A stretch of DNA of 64,000 nt from Salegentibacter flavus (GCF_900115145.1 NZ_FOVL01000018.1:1-64000), one strand, 5' to 3'. Numbered from the stretch's first letter, positions 32,900-41,040 are shown. Notes: a model not told the origin generated them from the letters alone. Translations and numbers: made by a program.

Positions 32900-32929
32900 T
32901 TGTTTTTAAAATTATGCTTTCTATCTTTG
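32900..32929 (+). promoter_or_regulatory. trp operon promoter
   Basis: TTG (32900-32902), then exactly 19 bp, then TATCTTTG (32922-32929). Transcription would start about 4-7 bp after the -7 element, i.e. around 32933-32936, practically at the trpL ATG (32935). Confidence 0.8.
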
Positions 32930-32934
32930 GAGTC

Positions 32935-32991
32935 ATGAAAAACAGAATAACAAATACCTGGTGGTGGAATAATTTACGTCAAACGTCGTGA
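32935..32991 (+). CDS. trpL: trp operon leader peptide
   Basis: An 18-codon ORF, MKNRITNTWWWNNLRQTS, with three consecutive TGG codons (32959-32967), stop TGA 32989-32991. It lies 30 bp before a rho-independent hairpin and 222 bp before trpE. It has the classic organisation of ribosome-mediated transcription attenuation: when charged tRNA-Trp is scarce the ribosome stalls on the Trp codons. The start overlaps the predicted transcription start, so translation may be leaderless. Confidence 0.92.
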   Translation: MKNRITNTWWWNNLRQTS

Positions 32992-33050
32992 AGTAACACT
33001 GCTATAGTATAAAATCATACAAAGGCTTGTCTCACGACAAGCCTTTTTTT
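32985..33050 (+). promoter_or_regulatory. trp attenuator (antiterminator segment and terminator hairpin)
   Basis: The terminator is AAAGGCTTGTC (33021-33031) paired with GACAAGCCTTT (33036-33046) around TCAC, followed by T4. GTCGTGA (32985-32991, the last leader codons including the stop) is perfectly complementary to TCACGAC (33032-33038), the loop and upper 3' arm of the terminator. A ribosome stalled at the Trp codons leaves GTCGTGA free to pair and open the hairpin; a ribosome at the stop codon masks it and lets termination occur. The alternative pairing is my inference from complementarity. Confidence 0.85.
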
Positions 33051-33064
33051 ATTTAATCATTTGT

Positions 33065-33199
33065 CATTTCCGCGCAGGCGGAAATCTCATAAAATCGAGT
33101 CGGGTCATTTCCGCAGTTTATACCGAATTCACTTCGGTAAAGGCGGAAATCCAAATAAGAATAAAGCTAAAATTAGACTCCCTCCTTCGAGGGAGTGAC
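33065..33199 (+). repeat. three hairpin repeats between attenuator and trpE
   Basis: ATTTCCGC-GCAG-GCGGAAAT (33066-33085). A 47-bp nested hairpin at 33104-33150 (outer ATTTCCGC/GCGGAAAT, inner TACCGAA/TTCGGTA). ACTCCCTC-CTTC-GAGGGAGT (33177-33196). The 47-bp unit recurs identically at 35299-35345, and the last hairpin recurs in variant form (ACTCCCGC/GCGGGAGT) at 35704. The last repeat ends 14 bp before the trpE ATG. Confidence 0.85.
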
Positions 33200-33212
33200 A
33201 AAAATAAAATTA

Positions 33213-34607
33213 ATGTTCGAACTAAAGACCACCCATAAAAAATTGCTGGCCGACACCATCACCCCGGTGAGCGTCTACCTGAAACTGCGGGACAAACACC
33301 CGAATTCCCTGCTTCTGGAAAGCAGCGATTATCACGCCAGCGACAACTCTTTCTCTTATATCTGCTGTAATCCTATAGCATCCATCAAGCTGCAGAATGA
33401 GGTGATCACCGAGGTTTTTCCCGATGGCAGCAAAGAAACCACCCCGATTTCTTCGGAAGTGAACATCCCCGAAAAAATCCAGGAATTCTCTAAAAGATTT
33501 AAGGCGAAAAACGGTAAATTTAAGTTCATCAACAACGGACTTTTCGGCTATATCGCCTACGACGGTGTTCGCTATTTCGAGGATATTGAAATCTCCAAAA
33601 AGAAAGGCGACCTTCAGATCCCAGATATTTATTACGCGGTTTATCAGAATATCATCGCGATCAACCATTTTAACAACGAGGCTTACATCTTTGATCACAG
33701 TTACGATACCGAAAGCAGGATCGCCGAGATAGAACAGCAGATCAAAGTGCGCAATTTTGCTACCTATAATTTCACTCGCCAGGAAGGCCCGGTTTCCAAT
33801 CTTACCGATGAGGAATTTAAGGAAAACGTGAAACTGGGCAAAAAACACTGCTTCCGCGGAGACGTTTTCCAGATGGTGCTCTCCCGCCGGTTTTCCCAGA
33901 AGTTTAAAGGAGACGAGTTCAACGTATACCGCGCACTCCGCAGCGTGAACCCCTCACCTTACCTTTTCTTTTTTGACTACGGAAGTTTTAAGATCTTCGG
34001 CAGTTCTCCTGAAGCCCAGCTGGTAGTAAAAGATGGCCGGGCAGAAATTCACCCCATCGCCGGAACTTTTAAACGTACCGGAAACGACGAGGAAGATGCC
34101 GAACTGGCTAAAAAACTTGCCGCTGACGAAAAGGAAAACGCTGAACACGTGATGCTGGTAGACCTGGCACGAAACGACCTCAGCCGCCACGGGAACAATG
34201 TGAAAGTCGAGAAATACAGAGAGATCCAGTTTTTCTCTCACGTGATTCACCTGGTGAGCAAGGTCACCGGAAAGATTGCAGCCAACACCGATACCATGCA
34301 GGTAGTAGCCGACACCTTTCCCGCGGGAACCCTTAGCGGTGCTCCCAAACACAGTGCGATGAAACTCATCGAAAAATATGAGAACGTGAACCGCGATGCC
34401 TACGGTGGTGCTATCGGATTTATGGATTTTGAAGGCAACTTTAATCACGCCATCATTATTCGCTCCTTTGTGAGCAAAAATCACCATTTACATTACCAGG
34501 CTGGTGCCGGGGTGGTATCAGAATCGGTTGAAGAAAACGAATTACAGGAAGTATATAATAAACTCGGAGCCTTAACAAAAGCTCTGGAAATAGCAGAGGA
34601 GATATAA
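33213..34607 (+). CDS. trpE: anthranilate synthase component I
   Basis: 464 residues from ATG 33213 (a GTG at 33195 inside the repeat was rejected). N-terminal domain with the feedback site LLLES and NPIASI; C-terminal chorismate-binding domain with FQMVLSRRFSQKF, NPSPYLFFFDYG, GSSPEAQLVVKDGRAEIHPI, GTFKRTGNDEEDAEL, LVDLARNDLSRHG and FPAGTLSGAPKHSAM. It converts chorismate and ammonia (from TrpG) to anthranilate. First structural gene of the operon, read through the attenuator. Confidence 0.96.
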   Translation: MFELKTTHKKLLADTITPVSVYLKLRDKHPNSLLLESSDYHASDNSFSYICCNPIASIKLQNEVITEVFPDGSKETTPISSEVNIPEKIQEFSKRFKAKNGKFKFINNGLFGYIAYDGVRYFEDIEISKKKGDLQIPDIYYAVYQNIIAINHFNNEAYIFDHSYDTESRIAEIEQQIKVRNFATYNFTRQEGPVSNLTDEEFKENVKLGKKHCFRGDVFQMVLSRRFSQKFKGDEFNVYRALRSVNPSPYLFFFDYGSFKIFGSSPEAQLVVKDGRAEIHPIAGTFKRTGNDEEDAELAKKLAADEKENAEHVMLVDLARNDLSRHGNNVKVEKYREIQFFSHVIHLVSKVTGKIAANTDTMQVVADTFPAGTLSGAPKHSAMKLIEKYENVNRDAYGGAIGFMDFEGNFNHAIIIRSFVSKNHHLHYQAGAGVVSESVEENELQEVYNKLGALTKALEIAEEI

Positions 34608-34610
34608 TCC

Positions 34611-34640
34611 TCCCCCCAGCCCCCTCCGAGGGAGGGGGAG
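34611..34640 (-). repeat. G/C hairpin repeat, inverted partner of the one inside trpG
   Basis: CTCCCCCCAGCCCCCTCCGAGGGAGGGGGAG-type sequence right after the trpE stop. Its reverse complement aligns with the repeat at 34701-34738 (CTCCCxCCC...GGGGAGGGxxGGGG). The two copies face each other around a 60-bp centre that contains the trpG start codon. Confidence 0.75.
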
Positions 34641-34662
34641 TTTTAAAAAAATATCAAATAAA

Positions 34663-35298
34663 ATGAAAACTGAGAAAACAAATATCAATGCGAAAGACCT
34701 TAACTCCCTCCCCTCTGGGGAGGGCCGGGGTGGGGCCTCTGTTTTAGTAATAGACAACTACGATTCCTTCGTCTATAATCTGGTGCATTACCTGGAAGAT
34801 CTGGGATGCGAAGTGGTGGTAAGAAGAAACGACCAGCTCGAACTGGAAGATGTGGAGCAATTCGACAAGATCCTGCTTTCCCCTGGACCGGGAATTCCAG
34901 ACGAGGCAGGCCTCCTGAAAGCTATCATTGAAAAATATGCGGCTACCAAAAGCATTCTGGGAGTTTGCCTGGGGCAACAGGCTATAGGAGAGGTTTTCGG
35001 TGGGAAGCTGGGAAATCTGGAAAGCGTATACCATGGTGTCGCTACCGATATTGAGATTTGCGTGGATGACGAACCCCTTTTTAAAGACCTTCCAAAGAAA
35101 ATAAAGGTAGGCCGCTACCACTCCTGGGTGGTTTTAAAAGAACTGCCGGATTCCCTCATCGCGACTTCCTACGACGAAAACGGACAGGTAATGTCCCTTC
35201 GCCACCGGGATTACGATGTGCGCGGGGTGCAATTCCACCCGGAATCGGTGTTGACCCCGGAGGGGAAGAAAATTATAAAAAATTGGGTGACCAATTAA
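34663..35298 (+). CDS. trpG: anthranilate synthase component II (glutamine amidotransferase) with a repeat-encoded N-terminal extension
   Basis: 211 residues. The class I GATase domain starts at residue 27 (VLVIDNYDSFVYNLVHYLE), with nucleophile C102 (GVCLGQQAIGEVFGG), the oxyanion loop SPGPGIP and the His-Glu end VRGVQFHPESVLT. Homologues start at or just before ILVIDNYD. Here residues 12-25 (DLNSLPSGEGRGGA) are encoded by a G/C hairpin repeat, and the only usable start is ATG 34663 upstream of it; no start codon exists between the repeat and the domain. Supplies ammonia from glutamine to TrpE. Confidence 0.95.
   Translation: MKTEKTNINAKDLNSLPSGEGRGGASVLVIDNYDSFVYNLVHYLEDLGCEVVVRRNDQLELEDVEQFDKILLSPGPGIPDEAGLLKAIIEKYAATKSILGVCLGQQAIGEVFGGKLGNLESVYHGVATDIEICVDDEPLFKDLPKKIKVGRYHSWVVLKELPDSLIATSYDENGQVMSLRHRDYDVRGVQFHPESVLTPEGKKIIKNWVTN
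34701..34738 (+). repeat. hairpin repeat inside the trpG coding sequence
   Basis: ACTCCCTCCCCTCTGGGGAG followed by GGCCGGGGTGGGGCC. CCCTCCCC-TCT-GGGGAGGG forms a perfect 8-bp stem. Translated in frame it gives NSLPSGEGRGGA, the peptide typical of flavobacterial repeats of this type. Confidence 0.85.
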
Positions 35299-35345
35299 GT
35301 CATTTCCGCAGTTTATACCGAATTCACTTCGGTAAAGGCGGAAAT
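35299..35345 (+). repeat. 47-bp nested hairpin repeat, identical to 33104-33150
   Basis: It starts at the last bases of the trpG stop (TAAGTCATTTCCGC...). All 47 positions match the copy upstream of trpE. The outer stem is ATTTCCGC/GCGGAAAT and the inner stem TACCGAA/TTCGGTA. Confidence 0.9.
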
Positions 35346-35388
35346 CTCTAGGAAACACGAAATTTGATAGATTATAAAATGAGTTTTG

Positions 35389-35688
35389 ATGAAATCAAAT
35401 TCAGAATATCACGTATATATTATAACTAACCGGAAAAACGGCACCTAATATATTGGGATTACTGGAAATTTAAAGCAACGATTATATCAACATCGAAACA
35501 GAAACTTCAAAAGTTTCAGTGGCAGATATAATCTAAATAAGTTAGTTTATTATGAAAAATTTAAATACCCATCATTAGCGATTCGAAGAGAAAAACAATT
35601 AAAAAAATGGAATCGCTTATGGAAAGTTAATCTGATAAATGATTTCAATCCAGATTGGGAAGATCTGACTATAAGATTCAAACATTAG
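35389..35688 (+). pseudogene. GIY-YIG endonuclease domain gene with a premature stop
   Basis: ATG 35389, stop TAG 35686-35688, exactly 100 codons in frame with one TAA at codon 20 (35446-35448). The translation HVYIITNRKNGT*YIGITGN, then LKQRLYQHRN, EKFKYPSLAIRREKQLKKWN and INDFNPDWEDL, is the small stand-alone GIY-YIG nuclease common in Bacteroidota. The stop sits right before YIG and could come from a TTA-to-TAA change. Located between trpG and trpD in the same orientation; it is a non-trp passenger. Confidence 0.9.
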
Positions 35689-35702
35689 AGAATAAAAAAT
35701 AT

Positions 35703-35729
35703 AGACTCCCGCCTTCGCGGGAGTGACAA
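35703..35729 (+). repeat. short hairpin repeat before trpD
   Basis: ACTCCCGCCTTCGCGGGAGT (35704-35723): an 8-bp perfect stem with a CTTC loop, followed by GACAAT. Compared with 33177-33196 (ACTCCCTCCTTCGAGGGAGT) one stem pair is swapped (G-C for T-A), so the pairing is kept. Confidence 0.85.
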
Positions 35730-35739
35730 TGATAAATAA

Positions 35740-36732
35740 ATGAAACAACTCTTAAACCGACTTATCAACCACGAAACCATCTCCAAGGAGGAGGCCAAGC
35801 AGGCGCTTTTCAGCATTTCGAAGGGAGAATATAACGAGAGTCAGATCGCGGCTTTTCTCACGGTATATATGATGCGGAGCATCACCATCGAGGAGCTGGA
35901 AGGATTTCGGGACGGACTCCTGGAACTATGCCTGGCCGTAGACCTCAGCGCTTATAACCCCATAGATCTCTGCGGAACCGGCGGCGATGGAAAGGATACC
36001 TTTAATATTTCTACCACGGCTTCCTTTGTGACCGCGGGAGCAGGCATTAAGGTGACCAAACACGGGAATTACGGAGTTTCCTCGGTGAGCGGAAGCTCGA
36101 ACGTGATGGAACAACTCGGGATTAAATTCACCAACGATGCCGGTTTCCTGGAAAAATCTCTGGACGAAACAGGTATATGTATTTTGCACGCCCCGCTTTT
36201 CCATCCCGCAATGAAAAATGTTGCACCAATCAGAAAATCCCTTGCGGTAAAGACCTTTTTTAATATGCTGGGACCTATGGTGAATCCGGCTTTTCCCAAG
36301 CATCAGCTGGTTGGGGTCTTCGATCTGGAGCTGGCAAGGATGTACGCCTATCTGTATCAGAATACCGATAAGAATTTCAGCATTCTGCACGCACTGGATG
36401 GTTACGACGAGATCTCGCTAACAGGAAGCACCAAAATCATTTCAAATTCTTCGGAAATGATGCTGAACCCCGAAGACCTCGGACTGGAAACACTTAAACA
36501 GGAAGAGATCGCCGGGGGCGGTAGCATTGAAAGTTCAGCAAAAATTTTTACTGATATCTTAAACGGAAAAGGCACAGCCGCTCAAAACAACGTGGTTTGC
36601 GCCAACGCCGGCATGGCCATCGCCACCGCAAAAAGTCTGAGCCCCCAGGAAGGTTTCGCCGAAGCCAAAGAATCCCTGGAGTCTGATAGGGCACTGGAAG
36701 TATTAAAAAAATTACAGGAACTTAGTAGATAG
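35740..36732 (+). CDS. trpD: anthranilate phosphoribosyltransferase
   Basis: 330 residues, full length. PRPP-binding LCGTGGDGKDTFNISTTASF, KHGNYGVSSVSGSSNVMEQLG, GICILHAPLFHPAMKNVAPI, FFNMLGPMVNPA and the DE/GxxGS region DGYDEISLTGSTK. It transfers phosphoribose to anthranilate. The start follows a hairpin repeat by 10 bp; no overlap with trpG because of the inserted nuclease pseudogene. Confidence 0.96.
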   Translation: MKQLLNRLINHETISKEEAKQALFSISKGEYNESQIAAFLTVYMMRSITIEELEGFRDGLLELCLAVDLSAYNPIDLCGTGGDGKDTFNISTTASFVTAGAGIKVTKHGNYGVSSVSGSSNVMEQLGIKFTNDAGFLEKSLDETGICILHAPLFHPAMKNVAPIRKSLAVKTFFNMLGPMVNPAFPKHQLVGVFDLELARMYAYLYQNTDKNFSILHALDGYDEISLTGSTKIISNSSEMMLNPEDLGLETLKQEEIAGGGSIESSAKIFTDILNGKGTAAQNNVVCANAGMAIATAKSLSPQEGFAEAKESLESDRALEVLKKLQELSR

Positions 36733-36907
36733 GCTTTAGTCGTTAGACTTTTGTCTGTAGAATAAAATGAAGTGAAGAGAGAAAAGTGGAGAGTAAAAAA
36801 CAATGAACACCAAACAATAAACTCCAAACGGCAAAATAATCGGGAATTCCCGGGCTAAGAAGAAAACAAGACTGACAACCGACAACCCAGAACTCAGAAC
36901 TGAAAAA
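36733..36907. other. low-complexity degenerate spacer before trpC
   Basis: Runs of near-repeats such as CAATGAACACCAAACAATAA and GACTGACAACCGACAACCC, then AGAACTCAGAACTG, end a few bases before the trpC ATG. The first part (TAGTCGTTAGACTTTTGTCT) is the complement-type of the same vocabulary. Similar text fills the gaps at 38682, 39945, 41810, 46765, 48727 and 57240. Confidence 0.6.
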
Positions 36908-37702
36908 ATGAACATACTAGACAAAATAATAGCCGATAAACACAAGGAAATAGACCTGAAAAAGCGGGTAGTCCCGGTTTCCCAACTGGAGAATTCAGCG
37001 CTTTTTGATCGGGAGACGCTTTCATTAGCGCAGCGGTTGAGAAATTCAGAAAGTGGGATCATCGCCGAGCATAAGCGGAGATCGCCCTCAAAATCGGTGA
37101 TCAACCAAAATTTGAATGTGGCCGATGTAGCTAGGGGATATGAAGCAGCCGGGGTTTGTGGGATGTCCGTTTTAACCGACGGAAAGTATTTTGGCGGCTC
37201 GCTCGAAGATCTGCTTTATGCCAGGGCCTCGGCCAATTTACCATTATTGCGCAAGGAATTCATAATCGACGAATATCAGCTGTTGGAAGCCAAAGCCCAC
37301 GGTGCCGACGTGATCCTGCTTATCGCAGCGGTTTTAGAGCGAGAGCAGATAAAACAGCTTTCCGAATTCGCCAAAAGCCTGAACCTGGAAGTCTTGCTGG
37401 AAGTCCATAACGAAGAGGAATTCCAGAAATCGATTATGCCCAGCCTGGATATGCTTGGGGTAAATAACCGGAATCTAAAGACTTTTGAGGTGAGCACCGA
37501 TATCAGTAAAGAGCTTTCAGAAAAGATCCCTTCAGAATTTGTAAAGGTTTCTGAAAGCGGGATCAGTTCAGTAGAAACAATAAAGGATTTGAAAAACTAT
37601 GGCTACAAAGGCTTTTTGATCGGCGAGAATTTTATGAAAACCGATAATCCCGGCAAGGCAGCAGAAGAGTTTATAAAGGAATTGGAAAAATCAAGCATTT
37701 AA
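36908..37702 (+). CDS. trpC: indole-3-glycerol phosphate synthase
   Basis: 264 residues. A (beta/alpha)8 barrel with catalytic residues in IIAEHKRRSPSKSVI (E, K), VLTDGKYFGGSLEDL, LLRKEFIIDEYQLLEAKAHG (K), LEVLLEVHNEEE (E), LGVNNRNLKTFEVST (N) and VSESGISS (S). It closes the indole ring from carboxyphenylamino-deoxyribulose phosphate. A separate protein, not fused to TrpF. Long 316-bp gap to trpF filled by a structured element. Confidence 0.96.
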   Translation: MNILDKIIADKHKEIDLKKRVVPVSQLENSALFDRETLSLAQRLRNSESGIIAEHKRRSPSKSVINQNLNVADVARGYEAAGVCGMSVLTDGKYFGGSLEDLLYARASANLPLLRKEFIIDEYQLLEAKAHGADVILLIAAVLEREQIKQLSEFAKSLNLEVLLEVHNEEEFQKSIMPSLDMLGVNNRNLKTFEVSTDISKELSEKIPSEFVKVSESGISSVETIKDLKNYGYKGFLIGENFMKTDNPGKAAEEFIKELEKSSI

Positions 37703-37726
37703 AAAAAATAGATATGAATTCTAAAT

Positions 37727-37914
37727 TATACGAGCTTGTCGAGTCTAATTCCCCGTTTGTGAGTGTAGCAAATCAGTAGCGTTAAAAATTTTTGAAGCCT
37801 TGGAAAAGATTTAGCTACTGATTTGCGGTTTTTTTGGCCTTGTTGCCAAAAAAACACCTCCACAAAGGGCCCTTTTTTTTGTCTCGTTTTTTGGGCGAGC
37901 AAAAAATGAAAGAA
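37727..37914 (+). ncRNA. multi-stem structured element, copy 1 (strand and transcript uncertain)
   Basis: Stem 1 GCAAATCAGTAGC (37768-37780) with GCTACTGATTTGC (37814-37826), 13 perfect pairs around a 33-nt loop. Stem 2 GTTTTTTTGGC with GCCAAAAAAAC (37828-37855). A final hairpin TTTTTTGGGCGAGCAAAAAA lies at ~37889-37908. The loop of stem 1 and the ACACCTCCAC linker are shared with copies 2 and 3, while stem sequences differ with pairing preserved. Lies in the trpC-trpF gap in operon orientation. I call it a structured element, not a proven RNA. Confidence 0.6.
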
Positions 37915-38018
37915 CAAAATATAAAAGTAAAAACTGAGGTTAAAATGTGTGAAATAGCAATGCAAGTACGGTTAAATGTAAAAGCAAAGTTTTGATGATA
38001 AAAGTAAAACCTTTTTAA

Positions 38019-38681
38019 ATGAAAATAAAAAATCTTAAACTAAAAATCTGCGGGATGAAGCACCCTCAAAACATCAGCGAGGTGGCGAAACTTCAACCTG
38101 ATTATATGGGCTTTATCTTTTACGAAAAGACCCCGCGCTATTTTGAAGCTCAAATCCCGCAGCTCAGTCCGGGCATAAAAAAAACCGGGGTTTTTGTAGA
38201 TGCCAGCGTCGATGATATCCTGGAAATGATCAAAAAACATAAACTTCAGGCAGTACAGCTACACGGCGGTGAGTCGGCCGAATTCTGCCAGGAATTACAA
38301 ATCCTCTTTGCCGGGATGGACAAAATGGAGATCATAAAGGTATTTTCGGTTAAGGAGGAATTCGATTTTTCAGTATTGCGGGAGTTTGAAGGAAATGTAG
38401 ATTATTTCCTCTTCGACACCAAAGGAAAAACCAAAGGCGGCACCGGAGAAACCTTCAACTGGGAATTGCTTAAAGACTATCCCTCCTCCACTCCCTTTTT
38501 CCTTAGCGGGGGGATTGGTTTGGAAGAGGTAGCAGCAATCAAAAAGTTGCAAACACATTTTGAGCAGCAAGCTAAATCGGAAGTCTTTTATGCTGTGGAT
38601 GTGAATTCGAGATTTGAGTTGGAGCCTGGCTTGAAGGACCCAAATTTGCTTCAAAAGTTTAGTGAAAAATTAAAAAATTAA
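38019..38681 (+). CDS. trpF: phosphoribosylanthranilate isomerase
   Basis: 220 residues. Barrel with general base Cys in LKICGMKHPQNI, MGFIFYEKTPRYF, VGVFVDAS-like TGVFVDASVDD, VQLHGGES, the catalytic Asp region FLFDTKGKTKGGTGETFNW and the phosphate-binding FFLSGGIGLEE and AVDVNSRFE. Catalyses the Amadori rearrangement before TrpC. Followed after 81 bp of low-complexity spacer by trpB. Confidence 0.95.
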   Translation: MKIKNLKLKICGMKHPQNISEVAKLQPDYMGFIFYEKTPRYFEAQIPQLSPGIKKTGVFVDASVDDILEMIKKHKLQAVQLHGGESAEFCQELQILFAGMDKMEIIKVFSVKEEFDFSVLREFEGNVDYFLFDTKGKTKGGTGETFNWELLKDYPSSTPFFLSGGIGLEEVAAIKKLQTHFEQQAKSEVFYAVDVNSRFELEPGLKDPNLLQKFSEKLKN

Positions 38682-38762
38682 GGTTTATAGTTTTGTGGTT
38701 CATTGTTCATAGTTACACTAACAACCCACAAATCATAACCCATAACAGACAACAGACAAAAC

Positions 38763-39944
38763 ATGAGTTATCAGGTAGATGAAAAAGGATATTACGGCGA
38801 TTTTGGTGGGGCTTATATTCCCGAGATGCTGTATCCCAATGTTGAGGAACTGCGCCGGCAGTATCTGGACATTATGAAAGAGGAATCTTTTCAGAAAGAA
38901 TTTAAAGAGCTGCTTCGTGATTATGTAGGCCGACCTACTCCTTTGTATTATGCAGAGCGCTTCAGCAAAAAATACGGCACAAAGGTCTATCTCAAACGCG
39001 AAGATCTCTGCCATACCGGCGCCCATAAGATCAATAACACTGTGGGGCAGATCTTAATGGCAAAGCGCCTGGGCAAGAACCGCATTATCGCCGAAACAGG
39101 CGCGGGGCAGCACGGAGTTGCCACGGCCACGGTTTGTGCCTTAATGGGCATCGAGTGCATCGTGTATATGGGCGAGATAGACATCGATCGGCAGGCCCCC
39201 AATGTGGCACGGATGAAAATGCTGGGTGCCACGGTTATCCCTGCCAAATCCGGTAGCCGAACCCTCAAAGACGCAACCAATGAAGCGATTAGAGATTGGA
39301 TCAACAATCCGGTGGATACACATTACATCATCGGGTCGGTGGTGGGGCCTCATCCCTACCCTGATATGGTGGCCAGATTTCAGGCGGTGATCTCTGAAGA
39401 GATCAAAGTGCAGCTGAAGGAAAAAGAAAATCGGGAAAATCCCGATTATGTGGTGGCCTGTGTGGGTGGCGGAAGCAATGCTGCTGGGGCTTACTTCCAC
39501 TATCTCGATACTCCCGAAGTAGGCATCATTGCCGTGGAAGCCGCCGGAAAGGGCATAGACTCCGGTGAAAGCGCGGCAACTTCGGCTTTAGGTAAGGAAG
39601 GTATCATCCACGGTAGCAAAACCCTATTGATGCAAAGTGAAGACGGGCAGATCACCGAGCCCTACTCCATCTCTGCCGGACTCGATTATCCCGGGGTTGG
39701 ACCTATGCACGCGAATCTTTTCCGAAGCGGACGTGGAGAGTTCATTTCTATCACCGATGACGCCGCGATGAAAGCCGGACTCCAACTGGCGAAACTCGAA
39801 GGCATCATCCCCGCCATAGAAAGCTCCCACGCCCTGGCCATTTTCGAAGACCGCAAGTTCAAGGAAGATGATATAGTAGTGGTGAACCTTTCAGGCCGTG
39901 GCGATAAGGATTTGAGTACGTATATTGATTACTTTCAGTTGTGA
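38763..39944 (+). CDS. trpB: tryptophan synthase beta subunit
   Basis: 393 residues. PLP-binding K89 in HTGAHKINN, the catalytic-loop [12 protein letters not shown], the phosphate-cup [22 protein letters not shown], and SGRGDKD at the C-terminus. It condenses indole with serine and forms the alpha2-beta2 complex with TrpA. This is the standard TrpB1 length. The minus-strand reading of this gene is open for long stretches but is only a shadow. Confidence 0.97.
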   Translation: MSYQVDEKGYYGDFGGAYIPEMLYPNVEELRRQYLDIMKEESFQKEFKELLRDYVGRPTPLYYAERFSKKYGTKVYLKREDLCHTGAHKINNTVGQILMAKRLGKNRIIAETGAGQHGVATATVCALMGIECIVYMGEIDIDRQAPNVARMKMLGATVIPAKSGSRTLKDATNEAIRDWINNPVDTHYIIGSVVGPHPYPDMVARFQAVISEEIKVQLKEKENRENPDYVVACVGGGSNAAGAYFHYLDTPEVGIIAVEAAGKGIDSGESAATSALGKEGIIHGSKTLLMQSEDGQITEPYSISAGLDYPGVGPMHANLFRSGRGEFISITDDAAMKAGLQLAKLEGIIPAIESSHALAIFEDRKFKEDDIVVVNLSGRGDKDLSTYIDYFQL

Positions 39945-40051
39945 GTTCTCAGTTATGAGTTATGAGTTACGTGCTATTTCCTTCCGAAATTCCACACTTA
40001 CGAATTAACCAATCCCGAATCCCCAATTAACCAATCACGAATTAACGAACA
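39945..40051. other. low-complexity spacer between trpB and trpA
   Basis: It begins TTCTCAGTTATGAGTTATGA immediately after the trpB stop (T/G-rich sense) and ends CGAATTAACCAATCCCGAAT, AACCAATCACGAATTAACG, AACAATG (A/C-rich sense) at the trpA start. No stable terminator or ORF. Confidence 0.6.
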
Positions 40052-40819
40052 ATGAACAGAATAAAAAACACTTTAGCGCAGAACACAAAACTGCTTTCCA
40101 TATACTTCACCGCCGGATACCCCGAACCAGAGGATACGGTTTCCATTATTAAAGACCTGGAAAAAAACGGAATCGATTTTATTGAGATCGGACTGCCGTT
40201 CAGCGATCCGCTGGCTGATGGACCTACCATTCAGGAGAGTTCAGGGGTGGCTTTGAAGAACGGAATGACCACCAAAAAACTCTTTCAGCAATTGGAAGGC
40301 ATAAGAGAGGAAGTTGAGATCCCGCTTATTATTATGGGCTATTTCAATCCTATCCTGCAATTTGGTGTGGAAGCATTCTGCCAAAGTTGTGCTGCAGTGG
40401 GCATCGACGGGCTCATAATCCCCGATCTTCCGGTGGAGGAATACAACGAGAAGTACCGGGAAATCTTTGAAAAGTATGGCCTGAGCAATATTTTCCTCAT
40501 TACGCCACAGACTTCAGAAGAGCGCATTCGCTTCATAGATTCGGTTTCCGAAGGTTTCATCTATATGGTGAGCACGGCCAGTGTTACGGGATCAACCAAA
40601 GGTTTCACCAAGGAAACCCGGGATTACTTCCGAAGAATTTCAGAAATGAAACTCAGGAATCCGCAAATCGTCGGGTTTGGAATCAGTGATAAAGAAACCT
40701 ACGGACAGGCTACTGAGTTCGCCAAAGGAGCGATAATCGGTTCGGCATTTATAAAACACCTCAACAGCAGTAGAAAGCAGGATATTGCTGATTTTGTTAA
40801 AAGTATCCGCCCGGTTTAA
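40052..40819 (+). CDS. trpA: tryptophan synthase alpha subunit
   Basis: 255 residues. Catalytic E (DFIEIGLPFSDPLADGPTIQ) and D (IDGLIIPDLPVEEY), plus the loop VSTASVTGSTKGF and the phosphate-binding GFGISDKET and GAIIGSAFIK. It cleaves indole-glycerol phosphate to indole, channelled to TrpB. Last trp gene; the start codon directly follows AACGAACA of the spacer. Confidence 0.96.
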   Translation: MNRIKNTLAQNTKLLSIYFTAGYPEPEDTVSIIKDLEKNGIDFIEIGLPFSDPLADGPTIQESSGVALKNGMTTKKLFQQLEGIREEVEIPLIIMGYFNPILQFGVEAFCQSCAAVGIDGLIIPDLPVEEYNEKYREIFEKYGLSNIFLITPQTSEERIRFIDSVSEGFIYMVSTASVTGSTKGFTKETRDYFRRISEMKLRNPQIVGFGISDKETYGQATEFAKGAIIGSAFIKHLNSSRKQDIADFVKSIRPV

Positions 40820-40896
40820 CCTAACTCTAACATCCCCTTGGCAGGTTTTAAGACTCTGCTTTTGTATATTAGTAATGAACTTAAAAACAGAGAATT

Positions 40897-41037
40897 ATGT
40901 CAGGTCCAATTGAAAAAAATAAACTAAAAAGAAAAAAAGAACAGAAAAATCCCGTCAATCCATCTGGTAACAAAGAGGAAACCAATAAGTTTGATATTGA
41001 CGAAAAAACCATAAAAGACCAACAAAACAAAAAGTAA
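40897..41037 (+). CDS. small lysine-rich protein upstream of bTHX
   Basis: 46 codons: MSGPIEKNKLKRKKEQKN at the start, DIDEKTIKDQQNKK at the end. ATG 40897, TAA 41035-41037. Ends 3 bp before the bTHX start, so co-expression is likely. No known domain; the composition (about one third Lys/Arg) suits a nucleic-acid or ribosome-associated peptide, or simply an unstructured one. The coding status rests on its tight position and intact frame. Confidence 0.5.
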   Translation: MSGPIEKNKLKRKKEQKNPVNPSGNKEETNKFDIDEKTIKDQQNKK

Positions 41038-41040
41038 TTT

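Noticed and set aside
32741-33212. Riboswitch or T-box upstream of trpE
   Set aside because: No T-box sequence or specifier-loop architecture; the WWW leader peptide and terminator explain regulation.
37726-37965. Minus-strand ORF similar to others at 55896-56108 and 56905-57114 (peptides with FPRLQKFLT)
   Set aside because: The peptide similarity comes from the conserved loop of the structured element; reading frames shift between copies, there is no conserved start, and stems vary in a way that protects pairing rather than protein.
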